Part shown: positions 12,195 through 23,385 of the stretch, in pieces
Numbering within the stretch: position 1 is the stretch's first letter
Layout of the letters: every line of letters begins with the position of its first letter
From: Adenanthera pavonina
Taxonomy: Eukaryota > Streptophyta > Magnoliopsida > Fabales > Fabaceae
NCBI GenBank assembly: GCA_026686845.1
Contig: JAIVEN010000018.1
Coordinates: forward strand, 12,185,001-12,249,000
DNA: 64,000 bases
Reading direction: 5' to 3'
Notes under the pieces: generated by a model
Seen by the model: only the letters and a program-made list of their open reading frames with translations
What the model was told of the DNA's origin: nothing
The model's database searches: none
Translations under genes and position numbers: made by a program

Positions 12195-13153
12195 TTTGTA
12201 ATACCTATTATTTATTTATATTATAATTTTGAATTTAATTCTTTTAATTTAACTTTAATATGGATTTAAAAAGTGCTTAATGATAAAGGTTCATATCATT
12301 CTCCTTCTCCAGCTTTCTTTTCCTTTTTTCTTCAATTTTTTGTCTTTTCTTTGTTTATTTCTTTAATATTTTTTATGGGATAACATCATTTTAACATTTG
12401 TAATACATAATATTTATCTATCTATTAATTTAGTTTTAATATGACTTTTAAAAGTATTTGATAATAAATGTTCATGTCCTTCCCAGCCTGTAACCTTTTT
12501 TTTTTCAATATTTGCTTATTTTTTTGTTTATTTTTTAAGTATATATTATTTAAAATATATTAATTTAATTATGACCGGTCCAATCCTAATTTTATTCCAA
12601 TCAAACCATTGAACCTCTAAACAGTACCCCGTCTGGTCTAGTGATTAGCCCAGCTTTCTTAACATTACTTTGAGTTCTGTATCACCTTAATCTTAGACCC
12701 TATTTCCTAAATATTAAAGCTCATTTAAATCTATTTGAAATATTTTATGTGCTTGAATCATTTGAGGGACTAAAACAAAAAATTTTATTTTTCTGGATTA
12801 TTGTTTATTTGGTAAGTCCTTTTACCAATTGAACTTTAAAAAATCATAACTAATTCTAAAAAAATCATATGGAGATAATTCAAGTCTCTAAAAATATATT
12901 TAAGTTCCATACATGGAGAAAATATGAAAAAATATCTTTAATATGCCAATTGGTAAAATATTTTGCATGAAAATTACTATTCATATCGTCATTTTTCACT
13001 TTGCTAGGATTTTGACCTTAAATTTGAGAATTTATTTCTCATTCTATCCTGAGCCAATTTGTGTGTTTTTTTAAGTCATTTAAAATCCTTACATGTTTAC
13101 TTTTCAAACAGTTTTTCGTATATTTATTTAACTTGATAGGATAATGCATCATC
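12195..13153. repeat. degenerate gypsy-LTR-like repeat and AT-rich spacer
   Basis: No coding potential. A near-duplicate pair, 12191-12297 and 12394-12480, both starts 'aacatttgtaatac'. From about 12640 the sequence matches the ~455-bp units at 36639 and 37094 (shared 'cttgaatcatttgaggga' and 'aaatcataactaattctaa' type blocks). It is cut at 13153 by the family-B LTR. The class is inferred from the TGTAACACC ends of its relatives only. Confidence 0.5.
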
Positions 13154-15663
13154 TGTTAGGTTGGCTGGTCACCCAAGAGGGGGGTGAATTGAGTGATGCA
13201 AGATTTTCACTCTTTTTGGATCACAACCCAATTTCACTAAGAATGCAGCAAAATAGGGATAAATAGAGAGAGTTATGTGTAGCAACTGAATAGAGAAGAT
13301 GAAGAATAATACACAATAATTTATACTGGTTCAGCCCAACCACTTGGCCTACATCCAGTCCCCAAGCCACCACTTGGGATTTTTCACTATATCCCACAGG
13401 TTTGATTTGGGCACCTGTGAAGCCTCAGTACATTCCCACAAGTTTCAGTTGGCACTTGTAAAACCACTCTCCCCACACCCTTACAAGATGTGTAAATCCC
13501 TTAGTGTTTCCCCACACTAAGATTCTACACAGAATATGTAGAAAGAAATGTTTACAGAATGAAAACACTCTTGAAAAGGAGATAATACATTGAAAGCTCA
13601 CTCTATTGAGGTGGGTTTTTCAAACAATGATGTGATAGAAAGATTTTACAAATTATTCCAGCATTTTCGCATAAACACTCTTAAGATCGTTTCCCATAAG
13701 TTCAAATGATATTCTATTTATAGTTTTGTGGTGTAACTAGACGTTAGATATAAGATCTAGCCGTTAGAGACGTTACCCAACGGTTATTTTGTAAAACTAT
13801 CTGTTTACCAACCACATTTAATGTTTCTGACATTCTGAAATTCAAATTTTGGATGTTAACATATGAATTTTGAAGAGACCATAAGTTAAAGTCTTTAGCG
13901 TTAAACTTCGAAGTTCGTCTGTTCAAAGCTGAAGTTCAAATTTTCGTCTTGAAAAATGTTTCTATGTTGGAACATACGAATTTTCAAGTTTAAAGTACTT
14001 CTGGTAAATGTGAACAGTTGTTCCATATTGCTACAGTGCCTTCAAAGTTTGAATTTTGGTGCCCAAAATTTGTCTGACAGTGAGTAACTCAATATGGCAC
14101 AAGTTCTTCCTTTCGAAATTCGAATTTTGGATGTGAAAATTCGTCTGTTAGTTGTTCTAGAAGCATTTTCACATTTCTGGAGCTTTGAAATTCAAATTTT
14201 GATGGCCAAAATTCGTCTGTTACACTTGAAGTTTGAATTTCAGATGCCAAAATTTGTCTATCAGTGGCAAGCTCAACTTTGCACGAAGGTTCTCTTCAAA
14301 ATTCGAATTTCGGAGGCCCGAAATTCGTCTATCGGAGTGGAACCTACGTAACTTCGAACTTTATACTATAGATAATTTTGCAGAAGCTATAACTCTTTCA
14401 TTTTAACTCTAAATTATGCAAATGACCTATGGTTGGAAAGCTATAAATGTCTACTTTCAAATGAAAGAAGGTTCACTTCAAAATCAGAAGTATTTTGCGA
14501 TATATGATCAAAATAATGATAAGAGGTCAAATCTGAAAATTCATATCTCACTACTCAACTTTAAATGACTATAGCTTTTTCATATGTCCTTTATTTTAAG
14601 TGAAATAACCTTCTTTGAAAATATTATTAAGTCTAGTTTCATATGAAATAATATTTACATTAAATCCATATGTATTTTGAGAGATATATTAAAAATACTA
14701 ATCAAAGGTCAAACTCCAGATTCTCGAAAACCAAATTTCACTATGTTTAAAAGTAAGGATATGTTACTTTGATACCCAAAACTTCTTGAGTTAATCAAAT
14801 GCAATTGTAAATCATTGAGTTTTATTCTAAATTTCAAATTTTCAAATCAAAATTCATCTATTGGAGGGAATGTTTTTGAACCTTTTTAGTGCTTAAATAT
14901 CAGATGAAATTTGTCATGACTTCAGACGAATTTTGCACATTTCACTAACTATGCTTGACTCAAAATTTGAATTTCAACACTTGAAATTCGTCTATCAGAG
15001 GTGATATCTCTGGAACTTCAAATTTCAATTAGCAAAGTTCGTATTTTTACAAAGTATATGAAGTTTATCTTCTCAAAATTCGTCTATCATAAGGGTTTTT
15101 AAAATCTAACTTATGCTAACATCAGATTTACTTAATCTAACTCATTTAAAACATATGGTAACAAGATTAAGTAATTTTCAAAGATTAATCCCACCTCAAG
15201 ACCTAAGTGAAAATAAAATATACCTAGTGACTAGGTCTTCAAATGTTGAGTTCCACTTCCACTTGATCATTTCCTTCTTTACATGCTCCCTTCTGATCTT
15301 TCATTTTTGGAGCATCCTTTCTCTTCTTCTTTCTTGAGTGAGGCATGATATTGATTTCCATTTCTGTATTCCAATGTTCACTCTTCTTACTTGGACCATC
15401 CTACATTTAATATATTACACTTACAAACCAAGTAGTTACTCCAGTTTATATATCCAACTTAATATATTATTCATTGTAAAAGTACAGTGGATATATTTTC
15501 ACATAGCATGATATATATATATATTATAACCATAATTAAATACATGCTAATGCATATTTTACTTCTATAAGGAATATTATATATGTCAGATACATATGAT
15601 ACATTTGTTCCTTATTACCCTATATTTGTCATCATCAAAACTTATATTATACTAAACCTTACA
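13154..15663 (-). repeat. family-B LTR (2510 bp), 3' LTR of a truncated minus-strand element
   Basis: Ends TGTTAGGTTGGC (13154) and ACCTTACA (15663), so on the minus strand TGTAAGG...CCTAACA. A polypurine tract follows at 15664-15677. The same LTR recurs in plus orientation at 48483-52937. It shares with family A the repeated AAATTCGAATTTTG / AAATTCGTCTGTTAG modules (13800-14350, 14820-15090) and the 'aagccaccacttgggattt' block, but differs at both ends and in a central block (14370-14760). Confidence 0.88.
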
Positions 15664-18111
15664 ATCTCCCCCTTTTTGATGATGACAAATCACTAGTGAA
15701 AAATATGCTTAATAAATGATTAACACATATAATGCAGTTTAATTCAGATAATTCTAGATTAAGCATATGCATATTTTTCACACAACTTCTCTCCCTATTT
15801 GACATCAACAAAAAGGTTTAAAGAATAACAAGTATTTCTTCTCCCCTTAGTTGTAAGGTTATACCAGTAAGTATAAATGTCTGGGGTGTTTCAAGCACAC
15901 AGAAAAACACAGACTGAAATGTAAATTATCATCAAAACTTATTATTCATTGCATGTTCAGATTATGTCAAATTTTACTGATATTAAAATTGATACCCATT
16001 GTTACCAATCATCTTCAAAATTGATACTAATTGTTGGTGATATTCAAAACTAACATCAGTTGTTGTTTGAAACTATTATGATACCAAATGTTATGATGCT
16101 TCTTGTTAAGATGATTATAATATGCACATATCACAAGAGGTATCTCAGAGTTATAGAGTTGTTTCCTTCTTCCTTTAAGATCAAGGAGAGATGTTGAGGC
16201 ATCATTTGCTTCTTTTAGCAAGTTAAGATCAAGCAACAGAACTCTTTACAATAAAATGAGGTGAGCTAAAGCATAAGCAAATTAATTTCAGAAAATGCTC
16301 CCCCTCAACCTATGCATTTCATAAAGATAAAACCAAGAAAGCATAATGCATCAAATGAGCATGTTCATTCAATCAATACATGATGTAGGCATTATGATTC
16401 AAGTTTTTCTTTTAAAATCAGAAAGATCCTTATAAAAACCTTTACATGAAAATTTATAAGCTTCCCCTAAGTATGAGCATTTATTCAAATATGTATGCTT
16501 TTCAAATCATGGCTTAAATCAAAATCAATATACAAGGGGAATTTCAAAAAGCACACAAGTTTGGTTATACAAGTAAAGAAATGGACTTATGCAAATATTA
16601 AACTTTACAGTAAGCACTATCATATTTAAATAATTCATCATTTGAATAAGGACCATACTTTATTTTAATAACCTCAAATAATAGCATCAACCAAGCATAT
16701 ATATATATATGAATAAAAATTTTTTAAACACTTACAAACCAGCTTGGTTAATAGCTAATTTCTTTCCTTTTCAGTATGATTCCAATTGAACACTTCAGAT
16801 ACTTCATTTTTATGAGGCTTTCACTATTTAGCCCAGGGAGTACCTGCAAAAGCAGAAGGAAAAATCCTTTTTCTTTCTTTGGTACCCTTTTTGACTTGGG
16901 TCCACTAATGGTCAGTTTGAACATTTTGAAGTATATATGGGACCAGAGTTCAATATTACCCAATTATATATATATATAACGCAATAATTGAAAAGGGTAA
17001 GGGTTAGAGGTTACCAAAGATTATTTCCTTATTATTCTTGGCTTGTATGCAGTGTAGTATTGCTCATGTCTTCCTTCTACATACAGGTCATTGCCTCTTG
17101 TTCTTCTTTTCTTCCTCTTCTCAAGGTGAGTGATTTGATTTCAATTGGAGCTCCTTCCTTGAGATCAGTGAGAGAATTGCTTCCAGTGCTTCTCCATGTG
17201 ATTTGTGGTTGCAGTTTTGGAGTTTTGAGAAGCTTTCCTTTATATTTCTTGCACCAATGTATTCTTTCTTCTTGGATTGGTTCTGTATACATGAAACACT
17301 AGAAGAATATTTTGGTACCCACTTGTTTCTGGGTCCAGGAGGGTTAGTGGTATTCTTTGGAACCCATTTCATGCTTTTACTCAAACCATTTTTATGCTGC
17401 ACAGATAAGCAATATGACCATTTTGACCACAATATGTGCATGATGGTGAGCTAAGCATTATATTAGGCACAAAGAATTTCAAACAGAATTTATTTTTCCC
17501 TTTAGACTCACTCCGATAGCCAGCACCCAACCTGTCAAACTTACAATTCTGTTTGCCAAGTGAAATATTCAACTTATCCATTTCTTGGGTGAAATTGGCT
17601 ATTACTCCAGTCAATTCCTCTTTTTTTTTATTTAATATATCACATGTAACACAAGAGAAAGTGTGAGTTTCAAAGATATTTTCTAAATCATTTATTTTCT
17701 ATTTAAGTGATTCCTTTTCAGTCTTTTCAAATTGCAATTCATTTTCTAAGGAAATCACTTTCTTTTTACTGAGTGCAAGTTCTTTAGCTAATCTAATCAA
17801 TTCATCACGCATTTCATTGTAAGCAACTTGCAACTTATCAACAGAGAATTCAAAATCAGATTCAGAGTTAGAATTCGATACCTCGTCATTGGATAATGCC
17901 ATTAAGCATGGATAGGTATCCTCATCATCTTCATCTGAACTATTGCCCCAGATTGCAAAGGTATATGCTACTTTAGCTTTTTCACTTTTCTTTTCTACAT
18001 ATCTTCCTCCTTGCCCCTTTGACTGGTGCTTCAGCTTATTTGCATGGCAAGAGTGCTTTTGTTCCTGAAGCTCCATCTTTTTTATTTTGAGGAATTTGCC
18101 AACATCTGTCT
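15664..18111 (-). mobile_element. internal region of family-B copia element (pol deleted)
   Basis: From the polypurine tract at 15664-15677 (minus strand AAAAAGGGGGAGAT) the region runs through about 1.1 kb of non-coding DNA with further C-rich purine-tract-like spots (16296-16306) to gag remnants at 16748-18111. Protease, integrase, RT and RNase H are not found. At about 18112 it joins directly to plus-strand ORF3 sequence of element A3 without an LTR, so its 5' part and 5' LTR are gone. Confidence 0.72.
16748..18111 (-). pseudogene. family-B gag remnant
   Basis: Minus-strand pieces: an acidic and coiled-coil region (FAIWGNSSDEDDEDTYPCLM then LIRLAKELALSKKKVISLE, 17700-18076) that aligns with family-A gag (SIWGNSSDE..., VAKELKLAKKKINKLE). 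Next come a knuckle CTYCGQNGHIAYLC (17381-17614), then GPRNKWVPKYSSS (17330-17345) and a second GPKSKRVPKKEKG (near 16890). The two GP-K-VPK blocks suggest a duplication or a chimera at the gag end. Stops and frame changes separate the pieces. It would have encoded capsid/nucleocapsid. Confidence 0.7.
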
Positions 18112-18113
18112 AA

Positions 18114-18161
18114 TTGGACTATGGTATGGAAGAAGAAGGCCCTCGGGATTCAAGCTCTCAT
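18114..18161 (+). pseudogene. element A3 ORF3, upstream piece
   Basis: Plus-strand translation LDYGMEEEGPRDSSSH matches ORF3 of the full-length copy (PPLDYGMEEEGLQESS). It continues in the same frame after the inserted element at 29925. The join proves that the 11.8-kb element inserted here, duplicating CTCAT (18157-18161 and 29920-29924). Confidence 0.8.
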
Positions 18162-19890
18162 TGTTAACAAGGCTGACTTCCCAAGAGGGGGGGGTGAATT
18201 AGGAAGATTGAAATTTTTCTGCACAAAATGAAGTGGGTGAAGATATCACAGTATAATGAAAACAATGACTAAAACAGAGTAAGCTGATAAGTAAGGATAA
18301 GGAGAAGAAAACTCAGTGATTTATCCTGGTTCGGTCTATCCACTTGACCTACATCCAGTCCCCAAGACAACTCTTGAGATTTATCCACTATACAGCAAGA
18401 ATTTCAACGGGCTTCTTGCTAATGCCACAGTACATGAGTATGCTCTGTTTCTGAGCTCTCTCAAACTCTCCAAGCACTTTCTCTATGTGCTTCCCAATCC
18501 CCTTGTGAATTCCCCTCACAAGTAAATCTATCTTCCAGATAAAGAGTAGATTGTTTACAAAGATACAACTCTCTTGAATAGAGTAGATATGAAGGTTAAA
18601 GTACAGATAATGAAGTTGAGAGGGTAAAAGCTTTTGAGAAGAAGATTCAGCAGAAATTCGGTATATACAAGTTTGATTTTTTTTTACCCACAACTTCAAA
18701 TGATGTTACTTTTATAGTTTTAGGTCTCAAGTATCCGTTAGAGACTTAAATCTATCCGTTGGGGAAGTTATCCAACGGTTACTCTAAAAACTATCCGTTT
18801 ACCAACCGTATTTAATGTTTCTAACACACTGAAATTCGAATTTTGGTTGGTCAACAGATGAATTTCGAAGGAACCGAAGATTAAGGCTTCCAATGTTAAA
18901 ATACGAAGTTCGTCTGTCCATAGAGTGAAATTCGAATTTTGAAATTTATAAAATATTTTCACAATGTGACATACGAATTTTCAAGAAGAAAGTTTTTCCG
19001 TAAATCGTGAACAGTGTTGTCAATTTGCTACAATACCCTCGAAATTCAAATTTTGGATCCCCAAAATTCGTCTGTCCATTGAATGTTCAAAGAGGCACGG
19101 TAGTTCACTTTCTTCGAAATTCGAATTTTGACAGAGTGAAATTCGTCTGTCAGAGATCAATTTTGAAACTTAATTTCTTCTTGATTTCAGATGAACTTTA
19201 ACATAGTTTCAGACGAATTTCTTCTATTTTCTCAAGTTGTGTTTTGTCTGAAATTTGAATTTTGAAAGAGTGAAATTCGAATGTCACAAAGAAGCTCCTT
19301 TCAGACTTATATGAAAATTCAAATGTTGCAAAGTCAAAGTTCATCTGTCAGAGAGCATTTTTCAAACTCAATTTCTTCTTTATTTTAGATGAACTTTAAC
19401 ATAGTTTCAGACGAATTTCTTTAGTTTTAACAAATTGCATTTTGTCTGAAATTTGAATTTTGAAACTGTAAAGTTCGTCTGTCACAAAAAGGCTTCTTTC
19501 AGACTTGATGAAAATTCGAATTTTGAAAGACCAAAATTCATCTGACAGAGAGACATCTCTTCAGACTTGTTCAGTTTTAGCTCGAAATTCGAATTTCCAA
19601 AGGCAAAGTTCGAATTTCCAACTTGACAGTTCAGTTTAAACTTTCAAACTTCGTCTGTTTGTGAGTATTTTTCAAATAAGAAAAGATTTAATTTCAAATC
19701 AAGGTTTGAAAACATCTTTTTCTTAAATCAAAATCTTTTACCCAATCACAACTAAAACTAAAGATCTTACAAGAGATCTAACAGCAAATACTCAGAAAAT
19801 CTTCACTTGAAACAACTTTGATCTCCTTTGATATCTTCAATCCAAGCTCTTGAGTGTTAGCTGGGAATCATCAAAACTCTTGATTCAACA
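18162..19890 (-). repeat. 3' LTR of element A2 (1729 bp)
   Basis: Boundaries TGTTAACAAGGC (18162) and GATTCAACA (19890), confirmed by the adjacent polypurine tract and the CTCAT duplication. Almost identical to 28192-29919. Most differences are C/T or G/A changes, many at CpG. Confidence 0.95.
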
Positions 19891-19904
19891 TTCTCCCCCT
19901 TTTT
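19891..19904 (-). other. polypurine tract (element A2)
   Basis: The minus strand reads AAAAAGGGGGAGAA directly before the LTR, the priming site for second-strand synthesis. It is preceded by the conserved 'ttttgtcatcatc'. Confidence 0.9.
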
Positions 19905-20195
19905 GATGATGACAAAACAACTCACAAACTGGATTAGTACTTGGGTTTGCTTACACAAGCTCCCCCTCAACATATGCATTGCAGTTCATAAGATATCATT
20001 TCCAACAGATTAAGTGAAGAGATTCAAAGCCCAAAACATTGCAACCAAGAACATAATTTGTTTAATCAAATTGTTTCAATACATATTTCAATTTAAGATC
20101 AGTTCTCAAAACATAAGGAATAATCATCAAACAAGATACAATCAAACAACTAAAAGAAGATACAACAAGAAGATTCAGCCTAAGATCTAAAACAA
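19905..20195 (-). other. 3' non-coding region of element A2
   Basis: Lies between the ORF3 stop and the polypurine tract. It includes the 'agctccccctcaac' purine-rich block that is shared with family B near 16296. No ORF. Confidence 0.6.
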
Positions 20196-22392
20196 TCACT
20201 TCTTCTTTGGCTTAGACTTCTTACTGTATGTCTTTCCTTTCCCAGAAGACTCAGCAGATTTTGCAGCTTGCTTGGTCCCAGTTTGCTTTATCTTCTCCCC
20301 CTTTTTGGCATCATCAGAAAGCCCAACAAAATCCATTGGAGGAATCTGAGAAATAGGAACAGCACGAAGAGGGACAGGAGCAAAAGGAATCTCTGGTTGA
20401 ACTGGTGCAGGAGGCTCAGGGCTAGGTTCTTCATCATCATCAGAGACCTCAAGCAGCTCTTGCATTTCCTGCCTGGAAAGAGCTAGTTGAGCTCTCTATT
20501 CCTCTGAAAGCCCATAGGCAGCAAGAGAAGGAGAGGCTGGTTGAGCAGGAGGAAACATTTCTTCAAGCCTTCGCCTTTGAGCTTGTAGGAGAGCATTGTG
20601 AGCAATAGCTTCAAAATCAATAACAGGCACGATGCTCCTTTCCTTATTGAGTGCAGCTTGCAGAAATGGTGAAGCAGATATGGATGCTACTAGCTGCTCA
20701 ACTTGCTCAGACTCTTGGGTGGAAAGGATAGAGTCCTGAGCAACTGTTTCACTAGGCTCAATTGGGCTTGATTCCTGCAGACCCTCTTCCTCCATGCCAT
20801 AGTCCAGGGGTGGACCAGGACTTGCCTCATTGCTGGAGGCCTTTGGAGTGCCAGTTGGATTAGTCTCTTGCACACCAACACCAGGGATAGGAGAATCCAA
20901 CTCAAACGGACTTGGAGGCACAGGAGATGGAGACAAAGTAGGCTCAGGAACACCAGGCTGAGGTGGAGCTGAAGTGGTAGGAATTACAGTTCTGATCTCT
21001 TCATAAGCATCAGCTACCACCTTCATATTTACAGCCAACTGATGGATCTGATCTTGTAGATGAGCAAATTTGGCATTTTGCTCATCCCTAATGCTGAGAA
21101 TGAGTGTTGACAAGCTGTCAAACAACTCAGTGATCTTTGTTGGCTTGACCCGTGAGGAGGGAGTGGAAGGAGGGTGTGTAGGCCTGGATGGAGATGGAAT
21201 AGGTTGAGAAGGCTGAGGTACAGATCTGCCAGGAGCCTCAGAAGTGCCTTCTTGTTGGAGGGAACATCAGCAACAAAGAATAAGTCTTCAGATTTCCCTG
21301 CTCCCTTTCCAACCCAATGTCCTTCATCTCTTTCAATGCCCATCCTTTGCAATTCCTATTCTTTGAAGGCCTCAGTGAGTTTCCCTTTCCCTTTTTCAAT
21401 GTGTTGAATCCTAGCATGCTGCAGGATTCTTGAAATAATTGCTGCATAGGGGAGTGTGGAATCCTTCCTCTGATCCCTTGCCTTTATCATTCGCTGGAGG
21501 ATGATATGACCCATGTTAATTAGCTTCCCACGTATGATAGCAGTTATCACATGAGCCTCTGCCCTTGTTATCAAATTGAAGCTTCCACCTTTATTGAAAA
21601 TGATCCTGGACACAATGTAGCGCAGGATCCTTACTTGTACACTTAGGTCTGTGGGTTTCAACAGATTTATTATGGGCCTATTCTCCCTTCTTCTGAATAA
21701 GGTGTCCAAGATAGTGCTTTCTTTGTAATTCAGGAAAGGTTCACCTTCTTCATCAGCTGTGCTAGCCTCATCCATATATCCAGAGGCTGTGATGTCAACT
21801 TTCAGCCCATCTTGACCTGGGATTTCCAATACCTCATTGAAGGTTTCATCAGCAAGCCAAATGGTCCTTGATCTCAAGGTGACCTCCCATTTCCTTTTCT
21901 TGCTGTTATATTGAAGAGAGGCATACCAAGTTTTACTACCTCATCGTCATATTTTTCAGCAATTTCCAACAGATTCTTATATCTTAACAACCATATTCCA
22001 GCATCAAAGTTGTTAGATATTAAGAATTGTTCCATATTCACACAGTGAGGCTTTATTACCTTTTTGCTGGAAAACTTGGTAGAATACTCTTCTTGAATCT
22101 CCGGAGTGCTCCAAAGTGGTAGTGTAGTAAGCTCATATTCTCCAGATTATGTAGAAGAAGAGGAAGCCACAGCAGCAGTATCAGCCGAAGGAACTGTAGA
22201 TTTTGATGATGAGGGACCATTTTTCTGAGAATCTGCCTTGGATGATGATTTTTGGCATTTGGAAGGGGTAGCTTTACTGGGTTCGGCCTTTCTCTTGGAT
22301 TTCTCTCCTTCCTTTGTAGCATATTGAGATTTGACCGTTCTTTTTGGCCGAGTTCCAGCTTGTCCTGCTCCAGGATTTTTCACTCTCGCCAT
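20196..22392 (-). pseudogene. third ORF (ORF3) of element A2, about 730 codons, interrupted
   Basis: Starts at the ATG at 22390-22392 (MARVKNPGAGQAGTRPKR) and ends KSKPKKK with a stop at 20196-20198. Domains in order: a basic Lys/Ser-rich N-terminus (likely nucleic-acid binding or nuclear), a conserved module (21356-21877: TIWLADETFNEVLEIPGQDG, LFRRRENRPIINLLKP, LRYIVSRIIFNKGGSFNLI, INMGHIILQRMI), a predicted coiled coil (LSTLILSIRDEQNAKFAHL, near 21065-21120), a Pro/Ser/Glu-rich stretch, and a basic C-terminus. Lesions: stops at 22147, 21356 and 20496, and single-base shifts near 21940 and 21260. SIRE elements are known to carry an extra, sometimes called env-like, ORF in this place. I see no signal peptide, transmembrane helix or glycoprotein pattern. 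The central module may be the plant-transposon-associated domain known from other retroelements. Function unknown. Confidence 0.75.
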
Positions 22393-23385
22393 TTTTTGGT
22401 TGAATGATGCAGAATATGGCTGAGAATAGATTTAAGGGATGCGAAAGGAAGTTTAAACAGTGAAGAATGACGGTTTTTGGACAGGAGTTAAGAGGATTAA
22501 AGAGAGAATCAGAACAGACTTGGAGAAGTTACAAATAGGGTTACGTCTGTTCTCTGGAAAACCGTCGGTTTTAACGTATGTAACCGTCTGACAGACGAAT
22601 TTTGAGGGGTCAAAATTTAAACTTTGGGCAGTTACAAGTTAAACCGTTCAGCAAAGCTTACTGACAGACGAATTTTCATCTGAAAGTTCATCTGACAGAG
22701 GCTTGGAACAAGCAGTACACGCACAACAGATGAATTTTGTTTCAACAAAGTTCGAATGTTGAAGAGAAAATAGCATCAACAATCAAAACTACAACCAATA
22801 GACAAATTAAGCATGCAGAGCATCATCTTTCAAGCATTCATCATGAAGAACATGATTCAACAGACGAATTTTGAACTGTAAATTCAAATTTTTCATCTTT
22901 TGTAAAGGTTGTCCAACAGTCGTATGTCAAGAAGTGATAATTCGTATAACAGTGATGGACAAACATATCTTTGAAAATTTTGTCCTTCAAAATTTGAACT
23001 TCCATATCTAACAGAAGAATTTCAAGGCATCAGTGAGAATTGTTCCAAAGTATAACAGGTCGAAGTTTGTCTGTTACTCACTTAAAATTCGAATGTTGAC
23101 CACGTTGACCAGTATAAAAACACAGTTTATGAGGAAACATACGTTTAACACCATTTCAAATATAAGCATCATCATTAAGAACTTACAGAATGGATCCAGA
23201 ACATAGGATTTTCATTGTTTACTTCACTTTCTGGTTGTTCCATTCTGATATGCTCCTATCTTTAAGAGTATAGCCATTTAGTCTTGTGAGGAGCACCTGC
23301 AACTTAAATTAAACACTCTCCGATGCTGAAGTTAGAATTGATTTTAAGATTTAAAACTCTAAAAAGAGAATTTCATAAGAATAAC
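22393..23385 (-). other. spacer between ORF3 and pol in element A2
   Basis: About 1 kb without coding potential. From 22570 to 23100 it carries the same ACAGACGAATTTTGA / AAAATTCGAATGTTG modules as the LTR U3, so the modules are not confined to the LTRs. A promoter or splice acceptor for ORF3 expression could lie here, but none is identifiable by eye. Confidence 0.55.
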
